Origin: Phycicoccus sp.
GTDB lineage: Bacteria; Actinomycetota; Actinomycetes; Actinomycetales; Dermatophilaceae
NCBI GenBank assembly: GCA_017993715.1
Contig: JAGOME010000027.1
Coordinates: 1-51,268, forward strand
Length of the DNA: 51,268 bases
Reading direction: 5' to 3'
Shown here: in pieces, positions 1 to 7,411 of the stretch
Position numbering within the stretch: position 1 is the stretch's first letter
Layout of the letters: each line of letters opens with the position of its first letter
The notes under the pieces: model-generated
The model's input: only the letters and a program-made list of their open reading frames with translations
Told to the model about the DNA's origin: nothing
Database searches by the model: none
Program-made: the position numbers and the translations under genes

Positions 1-111
1 CAGCAGATCAGCGTCCGCATCGCCGGCCACGAACACCTCGCCGCCGACCCCATCACCGACGCCGCACAACACATCATCGACGCGATCAGTCCCTCAGCGC
101 CGACACACTAA
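1..111 (+). mobile_element. IS1634-like transposase, C-terminal end (copy A, cut by window edge)
   Basis: Frame 1 reads 36 codons to a TAA at 109-111, ending in ISPSAPTH. The same C-terminus, with few changes (ISPSSQTH), is encoded by copy B at 270-435 on the other strand. The start of that protein type (MVFVRKVKTASGATAVQI) appears at 548, which identifies the family as an IS1634-like DDE transposase. The body of the gene lies to the left of the window, so I cannot tell whether this copy is intact. An 18-bp terminal repeat follows two bases after the stop codon. Confidence 0.75.
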
Positions 112-113
112 CG

Positions 114-131
114 TGGCGCAACTCAGGTGGG
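114..131 (+). repeat. Right terminal inverted repeat of IS copy A
   Basis: TGGCGCAACTCAGGTGGG lies just after the copy A stop codon. Its inverted partner at 250-267 (reverse complement TGGCACGACTCAGGTGGG) lies just after the copy B stop. The two differ at three positions, and sequence similarity ends at the GGG, so the GGG is the likely element end. The stretch 132-249 between the two ends has no gene and nothing else that I recognise. Confidence 0.7.
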
Positions 132-249
132 CTTGGACCCAATGCCGGGAACGTGTCACCCCCCGGCTCCTTTGAGTCGCCCCCCGACCGCAGCGAAAGG
201 CGCACGCCGTTCTTGCGCCTCGCAGAGTCTCATTGCTCCGATGCTGCCC

Positions 250-435
250 CCCACCTGAGTCGTGCCAATTTAGTGTGTCTGCGATGAGGGGCTGATCGCG
301 TCGAGGATCTGCTGGGCGGTGTCGGTGAGGGGGTCAGCGGCGAGGTGTTCGTAGCCGGCGATGCGGACGGTGATCTGCTGCAGGGGGCGCAGGGCGTGGA
401 TGATCTTCTTGATGCTCAGCCCGGTCGCGTCTTGG
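250..435 (-). mobile_element. IS1634-like remnant, transposase C-terminus and right end (copy B)
   Basis: On the minus strand about 54 codons read VQDATGLSIKKIIHALRPLQ and on to ISPSSQTH, with a TAA at 270-272. The terminal repeat is at 250-267. This is the same protein end as copy A but clearly diverged, so the two are not recent duplicates of each other. The reading frame is cut at about 435, exactly where the left terminal repeat of copy C begins (436). This suggests that copy C inserted into copy B. It is a non-functional fragment. Confidence 0.75.
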
Positions 436-925
436 ACCTGACTCGTGCCACTTTCGGCGCCTTGGTGTGATCGGCTGGTGTTTGTGCTGGTCAGGGGCTT
501 GCGGGTGGGTGGGTTGACACACTAATCGGGTCGGTAGGGTCGGCTTCGTGGTGTTCGTGCGGAAGGTGAAGACCGCTTCGGGCGCGACGGCGGTACAGAT
601 CGCTGAGCGGATCGGTGGGCGGGACAAGGTGCTGGAGCACCTCGGTTCCGCGCACACCGACGAGTTGGGCGCCCTGTTGGCGACCGCTCGGGATCGGCTG
701 CACCCGGGGCAGGGTGAGCTGGACTTGTCCGCGGGGAAGGTGCCGACCGAGCACGCGGTGATCACGGGGAAGCGGTCGGCGCTGTTGTGGCAGGTCCTGT
801 CCGAGGCGTATGCGCGGCTCGGTTTCGACGTCATCGGTGACGACGCGTTCCAGCAGTTGGTGTTGGCCCGGTTGATTGAGCCGACGTCGAAGGCGGACTC
901 GTTGCGGGTCTTGGACGAGGTCCCG
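436..925 (+). mobile_element. IS1634-like element, left end and transposase N-terminus (copy C, truncated)
   Basis: The left terminal repeat ACCTGACTCGTGCCA (436-450) matches the inner part of the copy B right end (ACCTGAGTCGTGCCA). The transposase starts with GTG at 548 (or GTG 551) and reads MVFVRKVKTASGATAVQI. Typical family sequence continues to about residue 126 (LIEPTSKADSLRVLDE). After about position 925 the family sequence stops, and the same open frame continues into an unrelated conjugation-gene fragment. The catalytic core is therefore missing and the copy is dead. Confidence 0.75.
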
Positions 926-1450
926 GACTGCGCGTTTGGTCGAGTAGGCCCACACCGCCCACCACGACCTCTCGTGCACGGACCGGTCCCACACCGGTTC
1001 GGCCCGGTCGGGCACGCCTTCCATGTGGCCGATGCGCGAGTCGTGCTCGCCCGCCCCGGGCGCGTGTGGCTCGAGCTCCGACGCCGCGACCCCCTCGAGG
1101 GAGTGCTCCACCCAGCGTCGCCCGGCCCGGTGGCGCTACGGGGAGTACCCCTGGGGATGGGGGACGACGGGAAGCGGTGGCGGTTCCGGGTCGAAGGCAC
1201 GCACGCCCTCGTTGCCGGGGCCACCGGGGCCGGGAAGGGGTCCGTCTTGTGGAGCCTGGTCCACGGCCTGTCGCCCGCGATCCGGGAGGGCTGGGTCCAG
1301 GTCTGGGCCATTGACCCCAAGGGAGGCATGGAGCTCGGTCTCGGACGGGGCGCCGTCGCCAGGTTCGAAGGAGGCCACACCGACGCGATGTGCGATCTGC
1401 TCGCGGCGGCCGTCGACCTCAAGACCCGGCGAAGCCGCAAAGGGCCCTTC
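926..1450 (+). pseudogene. Truncated FtsK/TraSA-type conjugative DNA translocase fragment
   Basis: Continuing in frame from the transposase fragment, the translation contains RVWLELRRRDPLE, then a Walker A motif in LVAGATGAGKGSVLWSLVHG (about 1207-1266), then VWAIDPKGGMELG. This is the ATPase start of the FtsK/SpoIIIE-like proteins that move DNA in actinomycete integrative conjugative elements. Walker B and the rest of the motor are absent: similarity fades at about 1435, just before the tRNA. The position at the 3' end of a tRNA gene fits a relic of an integrated element. The open frame runs on to 1558 only because it reads the antisense of the tRNA. Confidence 0.7.
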
Positions 1451-1494
1451 GCCGGAGGATCCTCACCACCGGAACCGACCCTGACTTGCGGTGT

Positions 1495-1569
1495 TGGTGG
1501 GCCCCGTGGGATTCGAACCCACAACCTACGGATTAAAAGTCCGCAGCTCTGCCATTGAGCTAGAGGCCC
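1495..1569 (-). tRNA. tRNA-Lys (anticodon TTT)
   Basis: Read on the minus strand, the cloverleaf is complete. The 7-bp acceptor stem GGGCCTC/GGGGCCC includes one T-G wobble. The D arm is GCTC/GAGC, the anticodon stem GCGGA/TCCGT carries loop CTTTTAA, and the T arm contains GGTTCGAATCC. The discriminator is A and CCA is encoded (1495-1497). The gene's 3' end faces the mobile-element debris at 1-1450, the usual arrangement when a conjugative element has used the tRNA 3' end as attachment site. I did not see a second copy of the tRNA 3' end in the window that would mark the other attachment site. Confidence 0.95.
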
Positions 1570-1724
1570 AGCCGGGTCGCGTCCACCCGGCGCCGCTTGC
1601 GTCGCACCAGACCCAAGGCCCGATGCCGGGAACACACACGGCGGTGCACACGCTACTCAACGGAGGCGGCATTCGCGGATTCTGGTCCGCTCGCGGCCCC
1701 TGGAAACCCTCGTGAGAGAGACTG

Positions 1725-2357
1725 ATGCCTGTGACCGCGTTTCGTCGACCGCTGTTCTTCGACCCCGAGGAGCTCGAGGAGCACGGCGGCCTGCTGCCCG
1801 GACCGGCGGAGCAGACCGAGATGGCCCACCAGACGGCGGCCATTCTCGTCGGCACCGGACGGGCCACCCACGACCCCCAGGTGACCGCGCGCCTCGTCGC
1901 GCTCGTCGACGAGCTCGGCCTGCCCACGGTCGCCGGCCTGTGGTCCGCCCGCCCTGCCCGGACCCTCCCCGGGGCGCTCTGGCGTCTCTACGCCATCCGT
2001 GAGTGGGTCCAGCGGGCACCGGTCGAGGCCAGCCGGGAGTATGCCGCGGGCTCCCGCTTCAGTGACGTCGCCAGAGCCGTCGCCGGAGTCGCCGAGCCCC
2101 CCGGCCCCGACGAGGTACGCCGACTGGCCGACGAGATCCTGACCGGCGTCTTCGACGCCGATCTCGCGGTCGCGCTGGAGCGGGCGGCGGCATTCTGCGC
2201 CGTCGTGTCGGCGGGTCGGGTCGAGCTGGCCCATGACCTCGACGAGCACGACCCCACCGGGGCCACCGACCTGACCCGCAAGGCCTCGGCGATGCACACC
2301 ACGGGTGAGGATCTGGCGGCTGCGGCGCGCCTTTGGCGGCTCGGAGAGCTCGACTGA
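1725..2357 (+). CDS. Conserved hypothetical protein
   Basis: 210 residues, ATG start preceded by a GAGAGA purine run about 6 bases upstream. The protein looks soluble and mostly helical, rich in Ala, Glu and Arg, with no signal peptide, membrane segment or catalytic motif that I recognise. The phrase WRLYAIREWVQRAPVEASREYAAG suggests packed helices. It is a lone gene between the tRNA-Lys promoter side and the DUF47-pit pair, from which it is separated by a hairpin and 470 bases. The start region 1570-1724 contains no gene. I cannot assign a function. Confidence 0.75.
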   Translation: MPVTAFRRPLFFDPEELEEHGGLLPGPAEQTEMAHQTAAILVGTGRATHDPQVTARLVALVDELGLPTVAGLWSARPARTLPGALWRLYAIREWVQRAPVEASREYAAGSRFSDVARAVAGVAEPPGPDEVRRLADEILTGVFDADLAVALERAAAFCAVVSAGRVELAHDLDEHDPTGATDLTRKASAMHTTGEDLAAAARLWRLGELD

Positions 2358-2401
2358 GCCTGGCGCTGAAATGAACTTTGCGTGAACGGCACCTAAACAA
2401 C

Positions 2402-2419
2402 ACCCCCGACCGCGGGGGT
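2402..2419 (+). terminator. Terminator-like hairpin after the hypothetical gene
   Basis: ACCCCCG and CGGGGGT form a 7-bp GC-rich stem around the loop ACCG, 45 bases after the upstream stop. There is no T run after it, which is common for actinobacterial terminators. Between here and the promoter near 2758 I see no gene. Confidence 0.45.
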
Positions 2420-2757
2420 CGGAGGTCGGCCCGTGGGGAAACCCGGCGAACCCCCGAATGCCGCCAAACCCCATGGCGCGGAGCCATTTCCACCAGCCCG
2501 AACCACCGGCTAGGGTTTCTCCTTGGTGTCGGACCGCGGCAGCCCCGGGTCCCAAAGTTAGCCGCTACGAGCGGCCACGCGCCGTGAGGCGCTCCCGGTC
2601 CGGCACCGCTCACCTCGCCGGCCGACGCTGGGGCGAGGAGTCCGGCTCCCGTCGTCGACACAGCCGTTTGCGCTGCCTCTGCCCCTCGAAGCGGGTCCTT
2701 CGGGGGGTTTAGATGACCCCCCGGTGAGCGGTTGGGGATGGTCCGGCAAACGGCTGG

Positions 2758-2788
2758 TTGCGCGAGAGGGTCAAAGTGGCCCTAGCCT
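2758..2788 (+). promoter_or_regulatory. Possible promoter of the DUF47-pit operon
   Basis: TTGCGC (2758-2763) and TAGCCT (2783-2788) resemble -35 and -10 boxes with a long 19-bp spacer. A transcript would start near 2795 and leave a leader of about 34 bases containing the ribosome site AAAGGA at 2815-2820, 8 bases before the GTG at 2829. The rest of 2358-2757 has no coding signal. No PHO-box-like repeat is visible next to this promoter, unlike pstS. Confidence 0.35.
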
Positions 2789-2828
2789 TGCAACGGACGC
2801 CTCCAGACCGATCCAAAGGACGACTCCC

Positions 2829-3455
2829 GTGGGCTTCAGCCTCACCCCCAAAGACGACGGGTTTTACCCGCTTTTCAGCCGTGCCGCGACCCATCTCACG
2901 GCCAGCGTCGACCAGCTCGCCGCCATCCTCGGCGCGGAGACCGACGAGGAGCGCAAAGGCATCGCCAAGCGTCTCGACGAGATCGAGTCCGAGGCCGACC
3001 AGTCGGTCCACGACATCATCCAGAAGGTCAACACCTCCTTCATCACCCCGTTCGATCGGGAGGACATCCACGACCTCGCGGTGTCGATCGATGACTGCGT
3101 TGACCACATGGCCGCGGCCGGAGACCTCATCCACCTCTACAAGGTCGACTCCGCGCCCAGCCGGGTCGCCAAGCAGGTCGACGTCCTGGCGCAGATGGCC
3201 CAGCTGACCGTTGACGCGATGCCGCGTCTGCGCTCCTTGAAGAACCTCAAGGAGTACTGGATCGAGATCAACCGGCTCGAGAACCAGGCCGACAAGCAGT
3301 ATCGCCGGATGCTCGCCGACATCTTCAACGATGAGGCGGCCAACCCGATCACGGTGATGAAGATCAAGGAGATCATCGACGAGCTCGAGGCCGCGGCCGA
3401 CGCCTTTGAGCGCGTCGCGCACAAGGTCGAGAGCATCGCGGTCAAGGAGTCCTGA
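2829..3455 (+). CDS. DUF47 family (PhoU-like) regulator of phosphate transport
   Basis: 208 residues. I chose GTG 2829 because AAAGGA sits 8 bases upstream and the family sequence begins here (FSLTPKDDGFYPLFSRAA); longer in-frame starts add unrelated residues. The protein is all-helical with PhoU-like repeats containing acidic metal-binding patterns (EIESEADQSVHDI near residue 50, EINRLENQADKQYRRML near residue 145). DUF47 proteins are typically encoded directly upstream of Pit permeases and are thought to modulate them. Here pit follows after 5 bases, so the two form one transcription unit. Probably cytosolic and membrane-associated through its partner. Confidence 0.9.
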   Translation: MGFSLTPKDDGFYPLFSRAATHLTASVDQLAAILGAETDEERKGIAKRLDEIESEADQSVHDIIQKVNTSFITPFDREDIHDLAVSIDDCVDHMAAAGDLIHLYKVDSAPSRVAKQVDVLAQMAQLTVDAMPRLRSLKNLKEYWIEINRLENQADKQYRRMLADIFNDEAANPITVMKIKEIIDELEAAADAFERVAHKVESIAVKES

Positions 3456-3460
3456 CCCTC

Positions 3461-4456
3461 GTGGAGCTCCTGCCGATCATTTCGGTCATCGCCCTGGCGA
3501 TGGCCTTCAACTACACCAACGGCTTCCACGACTCGGCCAACGCCATTGCCACCTCGGTGTCGACGCGCGCCTTGACCCCCCGTGTGGCCCTGCTCATGGC
3601 CGCCGTCGCCAACCTCTTTGGTGCCTTCTTCGGCAAGAAGGTTGCCGACACCGTCGGCAAGGGCATCATCGACGGCTCCGGCGCGACCCTGACCCTGTGC
3701 GCCGCCGCGCTCATCGGGGCGATCGCCTGGAACCTGCTCACGTGGTGGTTCGGTCTCCCCTCGTCCTCCTCGCACGCCCTCATCGGCGGACTCGGGGGCG
3801 CGGCGCTGGCCGCCGGGGTGACGGTCAAGTGGGACGGCATTCTGCAAAAGGTCGTCATCCCCATGCTCGTCTCGCCGATCGTCGGGTTGATCCTCGGCTA
3901 TCTGGTGATGACGTCGATTCTCTGGATCTTCAAACGGGCTAATCCGTCCAAAGTCCAACGCGGATTCCGCTACGCACAGACCATGTCTGCGGCCGCGATG
4001 GCCTTCGGGCACGGCATGCAGGACGCGGCCAAGACCGCTGGTGTCGTCATCCTCGCGCTCACGATCGGCGGCTACCACTCCGCCGATGACCCGAGCATCC
4101 CGTTCTGGGTGCTCCTCATGAGCGCCATCGTCATCTCGGCCGGCACCTACGCCGGTGGATGGCGGATCATGCGGACCCTCGGGCGCCGAATCATCCACCT
4201 CGACCCGCCCCAGGGCTTCGCCGCCGAGGTCACCGCCGCGACGATCCTCTACGTCGCCACGGCATTCAAGATGCCCATCTCGACGACCCACGCCATCACC
4301 TCGGCGATCATGGGCGTCGGCGCGACCAAGTCGATCAAGGCCGTTCGCTGGGGCGTGGCCAAGAACATCGTCGGTGCGTGGATCTTCACGTTCCCGGGTG
4401 CGGGCGCGAGCGCAGCCGCAATGTACGGCGTGCTCTACCTCATCGTCGGTCCCTGA
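3461..4456 (+). CDS. pit: Inorganic phosphate transporter, PiT family (low-affinity)
   Basis: 331 residues, GTG start. The N-terminal PiT signature is intact: FNYTNGFHDSANAIAT near residue 18, with the GFHD(S)AN motif. It recurs in the C-terminal half as KMPISTTHAITSAIMGVG near residue 270. About ten hydrophobic segments are visible, including WWFGLPSSSSHALIGGLGGA. PiT proteins couple uptake of metal-phosphate to H+ or Na+. The gene is the second of the DUF47-pit operon and ends at a strong hairpin. With pstSCAB next door, the cell has both low- and high-affinity uptake encoded in one locus. Confidence 0.95.
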   Translation: MELLPIISVIALAMAFNYTNGFHDSANAIATSVSTRALTPRVALLMAAVANLFGAFFGKKVADTVGKGIIDGSGATLTLCAAALIGAIAWNLLTWWFGLPSSSSHALIGGLGGAALAAGVTVKWDGILQKVVIPMLVSPIVGLILGYLVMTSILWIFKRANPSKVQRGFRYAQTMSAAAMAFGHGMQDAAKTAGVVILALTIGGYHSADDPSIPFWVLLMSAIVISAGTYAGGWRIMRTLGRRIIHLDPPQGFAAEVTAATILYVATAFKMPISTTHAITSAIMGVGATKSIKAVRWGVAKNIVGAWIFTFPGAGASAAAMYGVLYLIVGP

Positions 4457-4478
4457 TCTCACGCGCCTCGGCGCAACA

Positions 4479-4519
4479 CGAAACGCCCCGAATGCCGTCG
4501 CGGCATTCGGGGCGTTTCG
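4479..4519. terminator. Bidirectional terminator between pit and pstB, built from an inverted GAATGCCG pair
   Basis: Two perfect 19-bp arms (4479-4497 and 4501-4519) enclose the loop TCG. They lie between the convergent pit and pstB ends. The tip of each arm is one copy of the over-represented word: GAATGCCG on the left and CGGCATTC on the right. In Neisseria, inverted pairs of DNA uptake sequences are often used as terminators in the same way. Confidence 0.85.
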
Positions 4520-4585
4520 CGTGCGGTGGCCCGGGAGTCAGGCTGCGCGACCCCTCCCCGCGCCGTGGTCTCCCTGTGGGCCCGA

Positions 4586-5362
4586 TTAGCCGAAGCGGCC
4601 GCTGATGTAGTCCTCGGTCGCCTGCTCGGACGGGTTGCTGAAGATCCGTGTGGTGTCCCCGACCTCGACCAGTCGCCCGGGCTGCCCGGTCGCCTTGAGG
4701 TTGAAGAATGCCGTCTGGTCCGAGACCCGGGCCGCCTGCTGCATGTTGTGGGTGACGATGACGATCGTGTACTCGGACTTGAGCTCGTTGATCAGGTCCT
4801 CGATCGCGAGGGTCGAGATCGGGTCGAGGGCCGAGCACGGCTCGTCCATGAGCAGCACCTGCGGGTTGACCGCGATGGCGCGGGCGATGCACAGCCGCTG
4901 CTGCTGCCCGCCCGAGAGACCGGCGCCGGGCTTGTCGAGCCGGTCCTTGACCTCGTTCCAGAGGTTGGCCCCACGCAGCGACTGCTCGACAACCTCCGCC
5001 AGCTGTTTCTTGTTCTTCATCCCGCCCAGGCGCAGCCCGGCGGCCACGTTGTCGCCGATGGACATGGTGGGGAAGGGGTTGGGTCGCTGGAAGACCATGC
5101 CAACGGTGCGCCGCACCGCGACTGGGTCCTGCCCGGCGGCATACAGGTCGGTGTCGTCGAGCAAGATCTTGCCCTTGACGTGTCCGCCGGGGATCACCTC
5201 ATGCATCCGGTTCAGGGTGCGCAGCACGGTGGACTTGCCGCAACCGGAGGGACCGATGAAGGCCGTGACCGAGCGCGGTTCGACCGTCATCGTCACCCCT
5301 TCGACGGCTTTGAAGTCGCCGTAGTAGACGTCAAGGTCCCGGATGTCGATCCGCTTGGCCAT
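4586..5362 (-). CDS. pstB: Phosphate ABC transporter ATP-binding protein PstB
   Basis: 258 residues. Walker A is GPSGCGKST (near residue 37), the Q-loop lies in [11 protein letters not shown], the ABC signature is [14 protein letters not shown], Walker B is [13 protein letters not shown], and the switch His is in [13 protein letters not shown]. The length and the PNPFPTMSI phrase are typical of PstB. A good ribosome site (AAAGGA) precedes the ATG at 5362. It is the last gene of pstSCAB, 21 bases after pstA. PstB drives ATP-dependent import through PstA and PstC on the inner face of the membrane. Confidence 0.97.
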   Translation of the reverse strand: MAKRIDIRDLDVYYGDFKAVEGVTMTVEPRSVTAFIGPSGCGKSTVLRTLNRMHEVIPGGHVKGKILLDDTDLYAAGQDPVAVRRTVGMVFQRPNPFPTMSIGDNVAAGLRLGGMKNKKQLAEVVEQSLRGANLWNEVKDRLDKPGAGLSGGQQQRLCIARAIAVNPQVLLMDEPCSALDPISTLAIEDLINELKSEYTIVIVTHNMQQAARVSDQTAFFNLKATGQPGRLVEVGDTTRIFSNPSEQATEDYISGRFG

Positions 5363-5383
5363 GGTGGTTCCTTTGTGACGCGG

Positions 5384-6307
5384 TCAGCGCCGGACCGTGC
5401 TGCGGCGCGCGACGAGGCGGCCCAGCAGGTTCAGCAGGAGGATGAGGAGGATGAGGGTGAGGGCGGCGCCCCAGACGCGGTCCAGCGCGGGCTGGAGGTT
5501 CTCGGCGCGGTCCTGGTTGATCATCGTCGGCAGGGTGCCCATGAGGCCGCCGAAGAGGTCGTGCGCCATGGACTTGGTGTACGGCCCGAGGATGATCAGC
5601 GGGGCGGTCTCGCCCATGATCCGCGCCAGGCCGAGCAGGATGCCCGTGACGATCCCGGAGAACGCGGTCGGCAGGACGACCCGCACAATCGTCTTCCACT
5701 TGGGTACACCGAGAGCGAAGGAGGCTTCCCGCAGTTCGTTCGGGACGAGCTTGAGCATCTCCTCGGTCGAGCGAACGATCACCGGGATCATCAGCAGCGC
5801 CAGGGCTAGGGTCACCGCGAACGGCACCCGCTGGAAGCCGAACGCCGTCACCCAGAGCGCGTAGATGAACAGCGCCGCCACGATCGAGGGAATGCCGGTG
5901 AGGATGTCGACGGTGAACGAGATGATCCTGGCCAGGCGGCCCCGGCCGTACTCGACGAGATAGATCGCCGTCAGCACTCCCACTGGCACCGACATGATCG
6001 CCGTGGTGATCGCCTGGATCAGCGTGCCTTGGATCGCATGGGCGGCCCCACCGCCGACCCGGCGAGCCGTGATCCCGTTCTGTGAGTTGGTCCACCAGTC
6101 GACGGAGAGCAGCATGTGGCCGCCCTTGACGAGGGTGGAGCCGAGGATCCAGAGCAGCGGGATACAGGCGATCCCGAAGGCTGCCCACATGACGACCCGG
6201 GCGATCGTGTCCTTGAGCGCCCGGGTCCCCGACGGGCGGTTCTGGCTGGGCGCGACGACGACCACGGGGAGGACCGAGCCCCGTCGGATCTCACTGGCGA
6301 TGCTCAT
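5384..6307 (-). CDS. pstA: Phosphate ABC transporter permease PstA
   Basis: 307 residues with six predicted membrane segments. The inner-membrane permease signature EASFALGVPKWKTIVRVVLPTA (near residue 195, the EAA loop) docks PstB. The N-terminal 30 residues are cytosolic and basic. Its ATG overlaps the pstC stop by four bases (ATGA), showing translational coupling. It forms the channel with PstC. Confidence 0.96.
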   Translation of the reverse strand: MSIASEIRRGSVLPVVVVAPSQNRPSGTRALKDTIARVVMWAAFGIACIPLLWILGSTLVKGGHMLLSVDWWTNSQNGITARRVGGGAAHAIQGTLIQAITTAIMSVPVGVLTAIYLVEYGRGRLARIISFTVDILTGIPSIVAALFIYALWVTAFGFQRVPFAVTLALALLMIPVIVRSTEEMLKLVPNELREASFALGVPKWKTIVRVVLPTAFSGIVTGILLGLARIMGETAPLIILGPYTKSMAHDLFGGLMGTLPTMINQDRAENLQPALDRVWGAALTLILLILLLNLLGRLVARRSTVRR

Positions 6308-7326
6308 TCGGTGAAGGCCTTCCTGCGCGAGATCACGACGCGGGCTGCCGCGTTGACCACAAAGGTGAGGACAAACAGGACCAGGCCGGCAGCGATGTAG
6401 GCCCCGGTCTTCTGCGGCGAGTCGAACTCACCGGCGTTGAGAGCGATCTTGGAGGCGAACGTGGCCCCACCGTTGAAGATCGACCAGTTCCAGGGCGCCG
6501 AGTCGCTCAGCCCGGACAGCAGGATCATGACGGCCAGCGTCTCGCCGAGCGCCCGGCCCAGGCCGAGCATGGCGCCGGAGACGACACCGGAGGCACCGAA
6601 CGGCAGGACTGCGACGCGGATCATCTCCCAGCGGGTCGCGCCCAGCGCCAGCGCACCTTCTTTGTGGGCCGTCGGCACCTGAGCGAAGACTTCCCGGGAG
6701 ATCGCCGTGACGATCGGCAGGATCATGATCGCGAGGATCAGCCCAGCGAAGGCCAGCGTTGATTTGGCGCTGAACCCGTCGTCGGCGAAGAAGGGGATCC
6801 AGCCCAAGACACGCTGAATGCCGTTCGCGACGGGCTCGAAGTACTGCCCCGCCACCGTGAGTCCCCAGAATCCGTAGACGATCGAGGGGACTGCGGCGAG
6901 CAGGTCGATGGTCGCGGCCGCCGGGCGGGAGAGCCACGGCGGCGCGTACTGCGTGATGAACAGGGCTACAGCGACGCCGAGCGGCACCGCGACGACCATG
7001 GCGATCACCGAGGTGACCAGGGTGGCCCAGAACAGATCAAGAATGCCGAACCGGGGGTTGGCTCCGGAGGGCACCCACTCGCGGCTGGTGAGGAAGTTGG
7101 CCTCATTGTTCAGGAGCGAGGGGACCGCCTGGGCGATGAGGAAGACCGCGACGAGGGCGACGATCGCCATGACGAGGACGCCAGCGCCCAGGGCTGCGCC
7201 CCCGAAGAGGCGGTCGCCCAGCCGGCCGGTCCCGCGCAGACCGTGTCCGTCGCCGGGTTCGCGTGGTTCGCCGTCGTCCTGGGGGGGCAGCTCATCGAGG
7301 GCGAAACGCCCGGGAACCGATGACAC
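6304..7326 (-). CDS. pstC: Phosphate ABC transporter permease PstC
   Basis: 340 residues from a GTG at 7326, chosen because GAAAGGA lies about 7 bases upstream and a longer frame adds only low-complexity sequence. A cytosolic tail of about 45 residues (DELPPQDDGEPREPGDG) precedes six membrane segments. The EAA loop reads EGALALGATRWEMIRVAVLP. It has the usual PstC length plus a longer N-terminus, common in actinobacteria. It overlaps pstA by four bases and is separated from pstS by a hairpin. Confidence 0.95.
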   Translation of the reverse strand: MSSVPGRFALDELPPQDDGEPREPGDGHGLRGTGRLGDRLFGGAALGAGVLVMAIVALVAVFLIAQAVPSLLNNEANFLTSREWVPSGANPRFGILDLFWATLVTSVIAMVVAVPLGVAVALFITQYAPPWLSRPAAATIDLLAAVPSIVYGFWGLTVAGQYFEPVANGIQRVLGWIPFFADDGFSAKSTLAFAGLILAIMILPIVTAISREVFAQVPTAHKEGALALGATRWEMIRVAVLPFGASGVVSGAMLGLGRALGETLAVMILLSGLSDSAPWNWSIFNGGATFASKIALNAGEFDSPQKTGAYIAAGLVLFVLTFVVNAAARVVISRRKAFTE

Positions 7327-7356
7327 GGGCTCGTCCTTTCGCTCGGGCTCCGGCCC

Positions 7357-7394
7357 GGGTGCGTTCAGCGGGCCACCGCCTGCTGAACGCACCC
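7357..7394 (-). promoter_or_regulatory. Intercistronic hairpin between pstS and pstC
   Basis: GGGTGCGTTCAGC (7357-7369) and GCTGAACGCACCC (7382-7394) are a perfect 13-bp inverted repeat with a 12-base loop, in the 85 bases between the pstS stop and the pstC start. A stable stem here can act as an attenuator or protect the 3' end of a pstS-only message, so that the binding protein is made in excess of the permease. The function is inferred; the stem is seen directly. Confidence 0.6.
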
Positions 7395-7411
7395 CGGCTC
7401 GAGAGGGTGGA

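Noticed and set aside
1491-1558. Apparent coding sequence GIRTHNLRIKSPQLCH and, on the other view, PTTYGLKVRSSAIELEA
   Set aside because: These are translations of the antisense of tRNA-Lys, a well-known false protein; the cloverleaf is clear.
548-1558. Chimeric transposase-FtsK open frame as a real fusion gene
   Set aside because: Both parts lack their catalytic cores or ends, and the frame closes by reading through tRNA antisense; most likely a chance in-frame junction.
136-1634. Shared phrase ATGCCGGGAAC at about 142 and 1622 as a possible attachment duplication
   Set aside because: Only about 11 bases match exactly, the flanks differ, and it is outside the tRNA 3' end where an att core would be expected.
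334-1635. Large minus-strand frame over the mobile-element region
   Set aside because: Pro/Arg/Ser-rich shadow translation; the real remnants are in other frames.
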